NCBI RefSeq assembly: GCF_900115345.1
Contig: NZ_FOWC01000026.1
Coordinates: forward strand, 1-64,000
DNA from: Amycolatopsis rubida
GTDB lineage: Bacteria > Actinomycetota > Actinomycetes > Mycobacteriales > Pseudonocardiaceae
Length of the DNA stretch: 64,000 nt
Reading direction: 5' to 3'
Numbering within the stretch: the stretch's first letter is position 1; each line of letters begins with the position of its first letter. This document shows, one piece after another, positions 34,219 through 43,343 of this stretch. Below the pieces are notes generated by a model. That model was not told the origin of the DNA. It ran no database searches and saw only the letters and a program-made list of their open reading frames with translations. A program made the translations under genes and the position numbers.

Positions 34219-35230
34219 ATGACCAGCGAGAACCTAGCGTTCTCGGCCCGCCGGACGACCACTGTCGAGGAGTTGGAAGCCCTGACCGGCCGCCCCGGCG
34301 CGGCGATCACGCCGAAGCAACTCGACTGTCCCGGCGAAGGCTGCGAAACGATCCTGGCGCGCTCCCCGTTCGCCGGCTGCGGCCACCGGACCACCGACGC
34401 CGCCCGGCACAACACGTTCGTCGGCCGCCCACCCGGCTTCCTGCGTGTCCGCTCGCCCACGCGGATTTCCTTCGCGTTGCCCGCCGACGCCCCCGGAACC
34501 GGCTATCGACCACGGCATTTCGTTCGTGATCCTGCTGCCCGGCGTCGGCGAAACCCTTCAGCTCAACGGAACCGTCGCCACGACCGACGACCGCGAACCG
34601 GCAGTGACTGTCCAGGAGGTCTACCTCCATTGTGGACGATGTGTCTTCCGCTCCCAGCTCTGGCAACCACAGCCGGTGCGTGCTTCGCAGCCAGCCGGCA
34701 TCGCCGACTTCCTGGCCCGCTCCCCGTTCCTGGTCCCCGCAGCGCCGCCATCCGAGGAGGTTGCGGATCACGCACGTACAGTCGCGTCCGGACGCGAGCT
34801 GGACCGGCGAACGCGGCCGCATCGACGAGGAACTGCTGCGCCGCTGGCTGGGCGACGCTTCCCCGACTGCCGGGTACTGCGTTTGCGTCCCTGAACCGGT
34901 GCTGGCGGTGGTCGCCGAACTGGGCGTGCCGGACGGGCGATTCCACGGGGAGCGGTACCCCAGCGGTGCTTTCGATCCGGCGGGAACGAGCACTGAACCG
35001 AGGGAAATGCTCGTCGAGAACGTCGGTCGAACCCGGCGGCACGTTGCTCGCCGCGGGGTTGCCGATGCCGTATTCGTGCGCAGTCGGAAGCTGCGGCGAG
35101 GCTGCGCTCCGGGGAAGTTGCGATGAAGCAGCCGAATTGCCTGGCTCAGCGGCAGCTCGCGGACGGGTGCGTGCTGGCTCGGGCGAGCTGCCCGCGTTCG
35201 GATGTCGTCGTCGAGGCAGGGACGACTGAC
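34219..35230 (+). pseudogene. Decayed PNPOx / ferredoxin-reductase / 2Fe-2S fusion gene
   Basis: Three domain remnants in order. First a PNPOx-like FMN domain (ELEALTGRPGAAITPKQLDC ... SPTRISFALPADAP, then after a frameshift EPAIDHGISFVILLPGVGET and HCGRCVFRSQLW). Then only the end of an FNR NAD-binding domain (WTGERGRIDEELLRRWLGDA, PEPVLAVVAELGVPDGRFHG). Then a plant-type ferredoxin domain (LLAAGLPMPYSCAVGSCGE ... RSGEVAMKQPNCLAQ) whose third cluster Cys region is deleted. The FAD-binding half of the reductase is absent and several frameshifts occur. An intact protein would exceed 600 residues. Confidence 0.8.
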
Positions 35231-35361
35231 GCCCGGAACCCTGCCTCGCCCGCGGCGAATTCACCACGGTTCCACATCCGTCCGCGTCCCGCCGACGCCG
35301 GACGCCCCGGAATTGTCGGTCCCCGGATTTACCATGGCGGCACATCCGAGGAGGTGTGCAC

Positions 35362-36159
35362 ATGCGGGACGCCGTGCTGGAGGCGGCGAGGTTCCTGGCC
35401 GACGGACGCACCCGGCGGCTCACGCTTGAGGACGTGGCCGACCACGTCCGGTACAGCCCGTTCCACCTGGCGCGCGCGTTCGAGCGGGAGATCGGCCTGC
35501 CGCCGGGGAAATTCCTCGCCGCGCAACGGTTCCAGCTCGCCAAGGAGCTGCTGCTGGACACCGGCGAGAAAGTGGTCGACATCTGCCACGAGGTCGGGTT
35601 CTCCGCGCCGGGCACGTTCACCACGCGGTTCACCGCGGCGGTCGGGGTGAGCCCGCACCGGTTCCGGCGGCTGCCCGGCCTCCTCGCCGAGCACCCGCCG
35701 GAACCGGTGCGGGTGGCGGGCCCGGACTGCGCGGGCGGGGCCGTCACCGGCCGCGCGCTGCTGAGCCCGGCCGCGGTCGCCGCGCTCGACGGAGCCCCGG
35801 CGGTCTATGTCGGGCTGTTCGCCGCGTCGTCCGCGCGCGGCGTCCCCGTCAGCGGCTCGCTCCTCGGGCCGGACCTGGAGTTCACGCTCGTCGACGTGCC
35901 CGCCGGCACCTACCGGCTGCTGGCCTGCGCGCTGCCCTCGTCCGCCGGTCCGCGCACACAGCTCGCGCCGAGCGTGCAGGCGGTCGGCTCGGCCGCCCGG
36001 CCGGTGCGGATCCGTGCGGGGCCGGTGCCGCTGCGCCAGGACGTCCGGCTCGACGTCGCGCCCTCGTGGTCGCCTCCGGTGCTGGTCGCGCTGCCCCCGC
36101 TGGCGCCGGCGGGAGCGCAAGAATGGAGAGGCGGCGCGCGGCCGGCGAGGTTAGGTTGA
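35362..36159 (+). CDS. AraC-type transcriptional regulator with C-terminal effector domain
   Basis: 265 residues; ATG 35362 has GAGGAG 8 nt upstream. Unusually, the AraC DNA-binding domain is at the N-terminus: RRLTLEDVADHVRYSPFHLA (first HTH) and KVVDICHEVGFSAPGTFTTR (second HTH, ending before GVSPHRFRRLPG). The C-terminal 150 residues (VYVGLFAASSARGVPVSGSL, DVPAGTYRLLACALPS) look like a small beta-rich ligand domain. It lies 33 bp before the beta-propeller gene on the same strand and may control that pair. Confidence 0.85.
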   Translation: MRDAVLEAARFLADGRTRRLTLEDVADHVRYSPFHLARAFEREIGLPPGKFLAAQRFQLAKELLLDTGEKVVDICHEVGFSAPGTFTTRFTAAVGVSPHRFRRLPGLLAEHPPEPVRVAGPDCAGGAVTGRALLSPAAVAALDGAPAVYVGLFAASSARGVPVSGSLLGPDLEFTLVDVPAGTYRLLACALPSSAGPRTQLAPSVQAVGSAARPVRIRAGPVPLRQDVRLDVAPSWSPPVLVALPPLAPAGAQEWRGGARPARLG

Positions 36160-36192
36160 GCCAGGTCACAGGGCCGCTGTCAGGGAGAAAGC

Positions 36193-37308
36193 ATGCCTGG
36201 AGTTCGAGTATTGGCCGGAACGCGCAAGGGCGCGTTCATCCTCACCTCGGACGAGGGCCGCACGCGCTGGGAGGTCGACGGGCCGCACTTCGGCGGCTGG
36301 GAGGTCTACCACCTCGCCGGCTCGCCCGCGGACCCCGAACGGCTGTACGCGTCGCAGTCCACGTCGTGGTTCGGCCAGCTGATCCAGCGTTCCGACGACG
36401 GCGGGAAGACCTGGAACCAGGTCGACCACGACTTCGCCTACGAGGGCGGGGCCGGCGACCACCTCTGGTACGACGGAACGCTGAAACCGTGGGAGTTCAC
36501 GCGGATCTGGCACCTGGAACCGTCGCTGACCGACCCGGACACGGTGTACGCGGGCGCGCAGGACGCGGCGCTGTACCGCAGCACCGACGGCGGGAAGAGC
36601 TGGCGCGAGCTGACCGGGCTGCGCAAGCACACTTCCGGACCGGGCTGGCAGCCGGGCGCGGGCGGGCTGTGCCTGCACACGATCATCCTCGACCCGCGGA
36701 ACTCGAAGCGGATGTTCGCCGCGATCTCCGCCGCGGGCGCGTTCCGCAGCGACGACAGCGGCGAAACCTGGCAGCCGATCAACCGCGGCCTGCACTCCGA
36801 CGGCATCCCGGACCCGGACGCCGAGGTCGGGCACTGCGTGCACCGGATCGCCCTGCACCCGTCCCGGCCGGACGTGCTGTTCATGCAGAAGCACTGGGAC
36901 GTCATGCGCTCGGACGACGCGGGCGAGCACTGGCGGGAGATCAGCGGCAACCTGCCGAGCGACTTCGGTTTCCCGATCGCGGTACACCCGCACGAACCGG
37001 AAACGGTGTACGTGGTCCCGATCCACAGCGATTCCGAGCACTACCCGCCGGAGGGCAAGCTGCGCGTGTACCGCAGCCGCGCCGGCGGCAACGAATGGGA
37101 GCCGCTCACCGACGGCCTGCCGCAAGAGAACTGCTACGTGAACATCCTGCGCGACGCGATGGCCGTCGACTCCTGCGACGAGGCAGGCATTTACTTCGGC
37201 ACCACCGGCGGTCAGATCTACGCCTCGAACAACGCGGGCGACAGCTGGACCCCGATCGTGCGCGACCTGCCCGCGGTGTGCTCGGTCGAGGTGCAAACCC
37301 TGCGATGA
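36193..37308 (+). CDS. BNR/sialidase-type beta-propeller protein
   Basis: 371 residues built from repeated BNR/Asp-box motifs, for example QRSDDGGKTWNQVD, YRSTDGGKSWREL, FRSDDSGETWQPIN, MRSDDAGEHWREI and YASNNAGDSWTPIV. These define a VPS10/sialidase-like propeller. No signal peptide is present (start MPGVRVLAGTRKGAFIL), so it is cytoplasmic, unlike true secreted sialidases, and the sialidase Arg triad was not identified. Its last four bases overlap a ThiS/MoaD-like gene, so the two are translated together. This conserved pairing has no settled function. Confidence 0.9.
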   Translation: MPGVRVLAGTRKGAFILTSDEGRTRWEVDGPHFGGWEVYHLAGSPADPERLYASQSTSWFGQLIQRSDDGGKTWNQVDHDFAYEGGAGDHLWYDGTLKPWEFTRIWHLEPSLTDPDTVYAGAQDAALYRSTDGGKSWRELTGLRKHTSGPGWQPGAGGLCLHTIILDPRNSKRMFAAISAAGAFRSDDSGETWQPINRGLHSDGIPDPDAEVGHCVHRIALHPSRPDVLFMQKHWDVMRSDDAGEHWREISGNLPSDFGFPIAVHPHEPETVYVVPIHSDSEHYPPEGKLRVYRSRAGGNEWEPLTDGLPQENCYVNILRDAMAVDSCDEAGIYFGTTGGQIYASNNAGDSWTPIVRDLPAVCSVEVQTLR

Positions 37309-37610
37309 CCACCGTCGTGCGCGTCAAGCTGCCCACGCACCTGCGCCGCCTGGCGAAGGTCGAGGGCGAAATCCAGCTGCCGGTGGAAGACCCGCCGACG
37401 CGGGACGCCCTGCTGGACGCGCTGGAACGCGCCTACCCGCAACTGCGCGGCACAGTCCGCGACACGACCACCGGCAAACGCCGGGCGTTCGTCCGGTTCT
37501 TCGCCTGCGAGGAAGACCTGTCGAACACCGCCCCGGACACCGCGCTGCCCGCCCCGGTCCTTTCCGGAGCCGAACCGTTCCTCATCATCGGAGCCATGGC
37601 AGGCGGCTGA
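37305..37610 (+). CDS. MoaD/ThiS-like ubiquitin-fold protein
   Basis: 101 residues with the beta-grasp sulfur-carrier pattern: an N-terminal strand TTVVRVKLPTHLRRLA, then TRDALLDALERAYPQLRGTV, and the C-terminal FLIIGAMAGG ending in the Gly-Gly that is adenylated or thiocarboxylated in MoaD and ThiS. It overlaps the beta-propeller gene by 4 bp (ATGA). No molybdopterin or thiamine gene is nearby, so a dedicated carrier or protein-modifier role with the propeller is possible. Confidence 0.88.
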   Translation: MTTVVRVKLPTHLRRLAKVEGEIQLPVEDPPTRDALLDALERAYPQLRGTVRDTTTGKRRAFVRFFACEEDLSNTAPDTALPAPVLSGAEPFLIIGAMAGG

Positions 37611-37784
37611 CCCTGAACCCACCGGCCGAGGGGAAGACCCCCTGGCCTCGGTGCGTCCCGGGGGCGCACCGAGGCCCGGGGCTCCTGCCCGCCGGACCGG
37701 TTTTTGGCGAGTTTCCCGCGCTGGAGCGGGCTTCGCGGGCCGGGTCGCAGGGCAGGGCACTGCTCAGGCCGACGCACCGAAGTC

Positions 37785-38027
37785 ACTCGCGCTATGGCCA
37801 ACGCCCCAAAGCCACTCACACCATCGCCAACACCCCAAGGCCGCTCGCACCATCACCAACGTCCCGAAGCCACTCACACCATCACCAACGTCCCGAAGCC
37901 GCTCACACCATCACCGGCGCCCAAAGCCACTCACACCACCGCCAACACCCCAAAGCCGCTCGCATCATCACCAACACCCCAAAGCCACTCACACCACCGC
38001 CAACACCCCAAAGCTGCTCGCATCAAA
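37785..38027. repeat. 29-bp tandem repeat array (eight units plus a partial)
   Basis: Units of 29 bp (one of 28) alternate between an ACTCACACC type and a GCTCGCATC/GCTCACACC type, each ending in CAAAGCC or CGAAGCC, giving a 58-bp higher-order period. Eight full units fill 37785-38015 and a ninth is partial. The array is poorer in G than its surroundings. It lies outside any credible gene and may vary in copy number. Confidence 0.85.
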
Positions 38028-38536
38028 GACCGGGCGCAGTAACGCCGAGCAGCGCCACAAGGGAACCGCTTTCCCCAGCGCCGATCGCCGCCGAGGTCCG
38101 GCGTGGCGGACCAAGGGCGGCTCGGAGCCCGGCAAGAGAAAGCCCGTACGCAGGCACGATCACGGCGAACCCGACTCCTGCCCAGCCGCTCAGTCCCGCG
38201 CCCGGCGGGGTTTCTCCGCGGCCGACGATGTGCGAAGTTCCCCTGCCGGCAGGCGCGGCCTTTCGCCTCGGACGTCGGTGAAGGGCTCCTTGCGGGAATC
38301 TGATTCGCTCAAGGAGCCCTTCACCGACGTCGGGCACCGCGCGCCGGGCCCGTCGCCGCAGGGGCGAGAAGCCCCGCGTGCCGCTGAGAAACCCCACTGC
38401 GGCGTTGGACGCTCAGACGCACCCAACGCCACGTTGGGCGCATCCCGCAGAGCCCGGCCCCGCAGGAGCCGAACCTCAGCGGTCCGCTCAGCCGCCCCGC
38501 GACCCCACCATCCGTTCGCAGCAGAAGCCGGCCCGA
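38028..38536. other. Non-coding spacer carrying a long palindrome
   Basis: Spacer between the convergent ThiS-like and DUF3140 genes, beyond the tandem array. No coding signal is convincing. It contains the palindrome 38271-38331. Open frames crossing it encode Arg/Pro/Ala-rich sequence, including the LRESDS-like reading typical of miscalled ORFs over this palindrome family. Confidence 0.6.
38271..38331. repeat. Long palindrome with core GGAATCTGATTC
   Basis: Arms 38271-38300 and 38302-38331 pair over 30 bp with two mismatches; the centre is the same GGGAATCTGATTC found at 14231 and 52132. It sits between convergent genes and could terminate both. Confidence 0.8.
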
Positions 38537-38884
38537 TCAGCCTCGCGCCGGCTTCACCGGGTCGTGCCCCAGCGACATCAGCCCCTGCCGCCACCCCGCG
38601 TCGCCCGCCACGGGTTCCAGGTCGTCCCGGCGCGAGGCGTGCACGCGGTCCACCACATCGCGCATCACCTCGACGTCGTTCTCGTTCACGTCCGACTTGC
38701 GTTTGCCCAGGATCGACAGCACCTTCCGGCCGGTCGCGGGGCCCGCCCGGTCCGGCAGCGGCTCGGTGTGCGGGCCGGCTTCCCGGGTGCGCAGCCAGTC
38801 GGCCAGCTCCCGCGAGGTCATGTTCACCACCCGGTGGAATGCTGTCCACAGTTCTTCGTCCACGTGTGCGGCCATCTCGATCAC
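38537..38884 (-). CDS. DUF3140 domain protein
   Basis: 115 residues; the family core is HVDEELWTAFHRVVNMTSRE, LADWLRTREAG and the conserved KVLSILGKRKSDVNENDVEV, RDVVDRVHASRR. DUF3140 proteins are small and often called DNA-binding, without firm evidence. The start overlaps the GntR stop by 4 bp (38881-38884), although a later Met (MAAHVDEEL) could be used. Expression is therefore tied to the GntR gene. Confidence 0.85.
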   Translation of the reverse strand: MIEMAAHVDEELWTAFHRVVNMTSRELADWLRTREAGPHTEPLPDRAGPATGRKVLSILGKRKSDVNENDVEVMRDVVDRVHASRRDDLEPVAGDAGWRQGLMSLGHDPVKPARG

Positions 38885-39657
38885 CTCCCGGCGTCGGGAG
38901 TCCGGTTACCCGGACGGCGCGCGGGCAAACCCGGCAGTGTCGAGTCCACATAGGACCGCGCCCGGGCGGCGATCCGGGCCAGTGCGGCATGTCCTGGCTC
39001 CGGCGTGCCCGACCGGACGCCCTCCGCGATCGCCCGGTGGTCCTCCCACGACCGGGTGAGATCGCCGTGTTCAGTGAGTTCTTCGCGGAGCCGGTCGGCC
39101 ATCAGCCGGCGGAGCGGGAGGCGGATCGCGAGCATGCTGCGCAGCAGGATCCGGTTGTGCGCGGCTTCGGCCAGCGCGACGTGGAACTCGGCATCCGCTT
39201 CCAGGAAGCGGTCCCGGTCGGTCGACGCCGCCGCCATCCGGTCGACCAGATCCGTCAAGACCGCCAGCTCAGCGGCGGTCCGGCGGCGGGCGGCCAGTGC
39301 GATGACGGTCGATTCGATCGCCTCCCGGGCCTCGACCAGCTCCCGGTACTCGGCGACGTCCGACGCGCCCAGCTGCCACGGCACGAAGCGGCCGGCCTCC
39401 GGCTCCAGGACGAACGTGCCGGCCCCCTGGCGCGTCTCGACCCAGCCGCGCGCCTGCAGCGTCCGGACTGCTTCCCGGACGGTCAGCATCGACACCCCGG
39501 CAGAGGCCGCGAAGTGCCGCAGCGACGGCAGCGCGGTCCCGGGCGGCCATTCGCCGCCGAGGATTCTCCGGGTCATCTCTTCGACCAGCGAGTCCACCAC
39601 GCTCACCCGCCGCACCCTGGCCAGTTCCGGCGGCGGTCCCCTCCGTCCCGAGGTCAT
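38881..39657 (-). CDS. GntR family regulator (FadR/FCD type)
   Basis: 258 residues. The wHTH domain holds VEEMTRRILGGEWPPGTALP and LRHFAASAGVSMLTVREAVR (recognition helix), with LQARGWVETRQGAGTFVLEP as the wing. The C-terminal FCD domain carries the metal-binding pattern DAEFHVALAEAAHNRILL and later ...DHRAIAEGVRSG. It is divergent from a D-lactate dehydrogenase gene; LldR-type FCD regulators commonly sense lactate. It should bind the palindrome between the two starts. Confidence 0.92.
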   Translation of the reverse strand: MTSGRRGPPPELARVRRVSVVDSLVEEMTRRILGGEWPPGTALPSLRHFAASAGVSMLTVREAVRTLQARGWVETRQGAGTFVLEPEAGRFVPWQLGASDVAEYRELVEAREAIESTVIALAARRRTAAELAVLTDLVDRMAAASTDRDRFLEADAEFHVALAEAAHNRILLRSMLAIRLPLRRLMADRLREELTEHGDLTRSWEDHRAIAEGVRSGTPEPGHAALARIAARARSYVDSTLPGLPARRPGNRTPDAGR

Positions 39658-39673
39658 CGGGTCAGCGTACGGA

Positions 39674-39701
39674 TTGACGACACTGTTTCAAACACCTAAA
39701 T
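39674..39701 (+). promoter_or_regulatory. D-lactate dehydrogenase promoter with operator
   Basis: TTGACG (39674-39679), a 16-bp gap and CTAAAT (39696-39701). Between them lies the palindrome TGTTT-C-AAACA (39684-39694), well placed for repression by the divergent GntR protein. Confidence 0.5.
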
Positions 39702-39712
39702 TCAGCACCGGG

Positions 39713-42496
39713 ATGCCCACTGAAACCGATCTGCTCGCCGACCTCCGCGCGAACGTGCGCGGCGAGGTGCACGCCGACGTCCGCCGTCGCGCCGAGTACT
39801 CCGCTGACGCGTCCAATTACCGGGTCGTCCCGCAGGTCGTCGTGCTGCCGAGGGAGACCGGCGACGTTCTCGCGACCCTCGAAATCGCGCGCGGCCACGG
39901 CGTTCCGCTGACCAGTCGCGGCGGGGGCACGTCGGTCGCGGGCAATGCGATCGGGCCGGGCGTGGTGATCGACTTTTCGCGGCATCTCAACCGCATTGTC
40001 GACTTGGACCCCCAGGCGCGGACCGCGGTCGTCCAGCCCGGTGTCGTCCTCGCCGATCTTCAGCGCGCCGCCGCGCCGCACGGGCTGCGCTTCGGCCCTG
40101 ACCCGTCCACGCACGCCCGCGCGACGCTCGGCGGCATGATCGGCAACAACGCCTGCGGTCCGCACGCGATCGCGTACGGCCGGACCGCGGACAACGTTGG
40201 CGAGCTCAGCGTGGTCGACGGCACCGGACGCCAGTTCACCGCCGGCCGGCCGGACGCGGTGCCGGGCCTCACCGAGCTGATCGACACCCGGCTCAGCCTG
40301 CTCCGCACCGAATTCGGCCGGTTCAGCCGTCAGGTGTCCGGCTACTCGCTCGAACACCTGCTGCCGGAGAACGGCCGTTCGCTCGCCCGCGCGCTGGTCG
40401 GCACCGAAGGCACCCTGGCGGTCACGCTGGAAGCGACTGTCGACCTGGTCGGCATCTCTCCCGCGCGGCTGCTGGTCGTGCTCGGCTACCCGGACATGGC
40501 GACCGCCGGCGACGTCGTGCCCGGACTGCTCCCGCACCGGCCGCTGGCGGTCGAGGGGCTTGACGCCCGGCTGGTCGATCTGGTGCGCAGCCACCGCGGT
40601 GCCGTGCCCGCGCTCCCGGACGGCGGCGGCTGGCTGATGATCGAGGTCGGCGGCGAGACGGAAGCCGAGGCCCGGCACAACGCCGAACGGCTCGTCAAAG
40701 ACTCCCAGGCGCTCGACCACGTCGTGCTGGCGCAAGGTGCTGAGGCCGCCGCGATGTGGCGGATCCGCGAGGACGGAGCCGGGCTCGCGGGCCGGACTCC
40801 GACCGGCGAGCAGGCGTGGCCCGGGTGGGAGGACGCCGCGGTCCCGCCCGCGCGGCTCGGCGCGTATTTGCGGGATTTCGACGCTCTCCTGGACGAATTC
40901 GGCCTCGAAGGACTCCCCTACGGCCACTTCGGCGACGGCTGCGTGCACGTCCGGCTCGGCCTGCCGCTCGAACACGACGCGTCGGTCTTCCGCGCGTTCA
41001 TGACCGCCGCCGCGAAGCTGGTCGTCGGCTACGGCGGCTCGTTCTCCGGCGAGCACGGCGACGGCCGGGCGCGCGGCGAACTGCTGCCGCAGATGTACTC
41101 GGCCGAAACAATCGAGCTGTTCGGCGCGGTCAAGGATCTTTTCGATCCCGAAGACCTGCTGAACCCGGGCGTGGTCGTCCGGCCGCATCCGCTCGACGTC
41201 GATCTCCGCCGCCCGCGAGCACATCCGCTCCCGGTCGTCGCGGGCGGCTTCTCCTTCGCGCACGACGGCGGCGACCTCACCCGTGCCGTGCATCGTTGCG
41301 TCGGAGTCGGGAAATGCCGTGCCGACAACCGCGCGGCCGGCGGTTTCATGTGTCCGTCCTATCTCGCCACTCGCGACGAAAAGGACAGCACGCGCGGTCG
41401 TGCCCGGGTCTTGCAGGAAGTCGCGAACGGCTCGCTGGTCTCGGGATGGTCGGACGCCGCGGTACACGAGTCGCTCGACCTTTGCTTGTCATGCAAGGCA
41501 TGCAGCAGTGACTGCCCCGCCGGAGTGGACCTGGCGCAGTACAAATCCGAAGCCCTGCACCGGAAATACCGCCATCGGCTCCGTCCGGTCTCGCATTACA
41601 CGCTGGGCCGGTTGCCGGACTGGCTCCGCCTGCTGCACCGAATCCCGGTACTCGGCCCGCTCGTCGTCAACGCGCTGATGTCGGTCCGGCCCATCGAGAA
41701 GATCCTCTTAGCACTGTCCGGAGCGGACACTCGACGCCGCGCACCACGGTTTGCCCGCCGCTCGTTCACCCGGTCTCGGCGCAGGATCCGCGAGCAGGGA
41801 CCGGAAGTGGTGCTATGGGCGGATTCCTTTTCGGACGGCATGGACACCGACGTCGCCGAATCAGTCGCGGCGGTGCTCGCCGACGCCGGATACCGCGTGC
41901 TCGTCCCGCCGCGTCGTCCGTGCTGCGGGCTCACCTGGATCACCACCGGCCAACTCGACACCGCCCGCCGGAAGCTCCGTGACCTCGTGCACACACTGCG
42001 CCCGTACGCGCTGGCCGGACTGCCGATCGTCGGCGTCGAGCCCTCGTGCACCGCCGTCCTGCGGTCGGATCTTCTCGACTTGTTCCCCGATGATCCTGAC
42101 GCCACAACGGTTTCCGGCGCGGTCACGACACTCGCCGAACTCCTCGCCGACACCGAAGGCTGGCAAGCGCCTGACCTGTCCGGGGTCACGGTGCTCGCGC
42201 AGCCGCATTGCCACCACCACTCGGTCATGGGCTTCGAAGCCGACCGAGCCCTGCTCGCGGCGACCGGCGCGAAACTGCACACTCTCGCCGGATGCTGCGG
42301 CCTGGCCGGAAACTTCGGCATGGAGCGCGGCCACTACGACGTTTCCGTTGCCGTAGCGGAGAATGCGCTGCTTCCGGCCCTGCGCGAAAACCCGGACGCC
42401 GTGTTCCTCGCCGACGGTTTCTCCTGCCGCACCCAAGCCGATCAGCTGGCCGGCGTACGCGGTGTCCACTTGGCACAGTTGCTGAAGCGGCGCTGA
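39713..42496 (+). CDS. FAD-linked D-lactate dehydrogenase with fused Fe-S domain
   Basis: 927 residues. N-terminal FAD-binding type 4 domain (VVLPRETGDVLATLEIARGH, PLTSRGGGTSVAGNAIGPGV, GGMIGNNACGPHAIAYGRT), an FAD-oxidase C-domain (YGHFGDGCVHVRLGLPLE, GGSFSGEHGDGRARGELLP), then ferredoxin clusters (CVGVGKC...CP, CLSCKACSSDCPAGVDL) and two CCG motifs (CCGLTW, CCGLAGNFGMERGHYD). This matches the membrane-peripheral D-lactate dehydrogenase/glycolate oxidase fusion that feeds electrons to quinone. It is divergent from an FCD-type GntR gene. Confidence 0.92.
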   Translation: MPTETDLLADLRANVRGEVHADVRRRAEYSADASNYRVVPQVVVLPRETGDVLATLEIARGHGVPLTSRGGGTSVAGNAIGPGVVIDFSRHLNRIVDLDPQARTAVVQPGVVLADLQRAAAPHGLRFGPDPSTHARATLGGMIGNNACGPHAIAYGRTADNVGELSVVDGTGRQFTAGRPDAVPGLTELIDTRLSLLRTEFGRFSRQVSGYSLEHLLPENGRSLARALVGTEGTLAVTLEATVDLVGISPARLLVVLGYPDMATAGDVVPGLLPHRPLAVEGLDARLVDLVRSHRGAVPALPDGGGWLMIEVGGETEAEARHNAERLVKDSQALDHVVLAQGAEAAAMWRIREDGAGLAGRTPTGEQAWPGWEDAAVPPARLGAYLRDFDALLDEFGLEGLPYGHFGDGCVHVRLGLPLEHDASVFRAFMTAAAKLVVGYGGSFSGEHGDGRARGELLPQMYSAETIELFGAVKDLFDPEDLLNPGVVVRPHPLDVDLRRPRAHPLPVVAGGFSFAHDGGDLTRAVHRCVGVGKCRADNRAAGGFMCPSYLATRDEKDSTRGRARVLQEVANGSLVSGWSDAAVHESLDLCLSCKACSSDCPAGVDLAQYKSEALHRKYRHRLRPVSHYTLGRLPDWLRLLHRIPVLGPLVVNALMSVRPIEKILLALSGADTRRRAPRFARRSFTRSRRRIREQGPEVVLWADSFSDGMDTDVAESVAAVLADAGYRVLVPPRRPCCGLTWITTGQLDTARRKLRDLVHTLRPYALAGLPIVGVEPSCTAVLRSDLLDLFPDDPDATTVSGAVTTLAELLADTEGWQAPDLSGVTVLAQPHCHHHSVMGFEADRALLAATGAKLHTLAGCCGLAGNFGMERGHYDVSVAVAENALLPALRENPDAVFLADGFSCRTQADQLAGVRGVHLAQLLKRR

Positions 42497-42505
42497 CGCC
42501 CGGAG

Positions 42506-43183
42506 TCAGCTGTCCCAGAAGCCTTGGCTTTCCAGCAAGGCGACCGCCCGCTCGCCGCCGTCCGAGAAGTGTTTCTCCACGATGGACCGTGCCCGCGAAG
42601 CCGAGCGAGCGCTGAGCGCGTTCAGGAGCTTCCGGTGGTCTTCGTGCGCCTTGCCGGGCCAGTCCTCGTGCGCCTCGTAGAACCCGTGCGACACCGTTTT
42701 CGCCAGGATGCCCAGGATCGAGATCAGCCTGCGGGAATCGGCGGCGTAATTGATCCTGCGGTGGAACTCGAAGTTCAGCCGTTCCTGTTCGGCCCGGTCC
42801 ACTCCGGACTCCATCCGGTCCGCGAGATCGTGCAAGGCCTGCAAGCTTCCCGGCGACAGGTTTTTCGCCGCCCGCTCCGCCGCCAGACCGGAAACGAGGC
42901 CGAACACGCGGTAATGGTCGCGGATGTCGTCGCGCGTCATCCGCGCCACGAACGCACCCCGGCGGGCGATGTGCTCCACCACGCCCTCGTGGTCGAGCGT
43001 GATCAGCGCTTCCCGGATCGGCAGCTTGCTGATGCCGAGTTCGCCGGCCAGCGCCTCCTGGTCGATCTTCTGCCCGGCACGCAGCCTGCCGGAGAAGACC
43101 CGCCGCCGGATCTCGTGCGCGGCCAGCGCTTTCAGGTTCGCCGGGCCGCTGCGGCGCGCTCCCGCGCCCGTGGTGTCGGGCAT
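42506..43183 (-). CDS. GntR family regulator (FCD type)
   Basis: 225 residues from ATG 43183. The HTH domain is AAHEIRRRVFSGRLRAGQKI, DQEALAGELGISKLPIREAL and LITLDHEGVVEHIARRGAFV. The FCD domain shows NFEFHRRINYAADSRRLISI and a later KAHEDHRKLLNALSARSASR, with the usual His/Asp metal ligands. It lies just 10 bp beyond the end of the dehydrogenase gene, on the other strand. It is divergent from a decayed dehydratase gene and an enoyl-CoA hydratase gene, so an acyl-CoA pathway is the likely target. Confidence 0.9.
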   Translation of the reverse strand: MPDTTGAGARRSGPANLKALAAHEIRRRVFSGRLRAGQKIDQEALAGELGISKLPIREALITLDHEGVVEHIARRGAFVARMTRDDIRDHYRVFGLVSGLAAERAAKNLSPGSLQALHDLADRMESGVDRAEQERLNFEFHRRINYAADSRRLISILGILAKTVSHGFYEAHEDWPGKAHEDHRKLLNALSARSASRARSIVEKHFSDGGERAVALLESQGFWDS

Positions 43184-43343
43184 CGCCTCAGCCTCCCCCT
43201 CCGGCGAACGTCTTCCCGGCGAAGTATCGCATGAGGCGTTCCGCTCGGCGCCTGCTCGTCCCCGCCGTTCGAGCGAGTTGTCCTGGCCATTCCTGATAAC
43301 GTGTTCAGCCGACGCCTCGGCCGCGACAGGATCTGAGGAACCC

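Noticed and set aside
34219..35229. An intact 336-residue protein at the PNPOx/ferredoxin locus
   Set aside because: The frame shows the PNPOx start and a ferredoxin fragment but nonsense between; the reductase domain is missing and motifs continue in other frames.
37785..38027. CRISPR array
   Set aside because: The units are contiguous 29-bp tandem copies with no unique spacers, and no cas genes are near.
37651..38042. Repeat-rich protein encoded by the tandem array
   Set aside because: The frame shifts at the one-base-deleted unit, there is no ribosome site, and the Thr/Pro/Lys repeats only mirror the DNA repeat.
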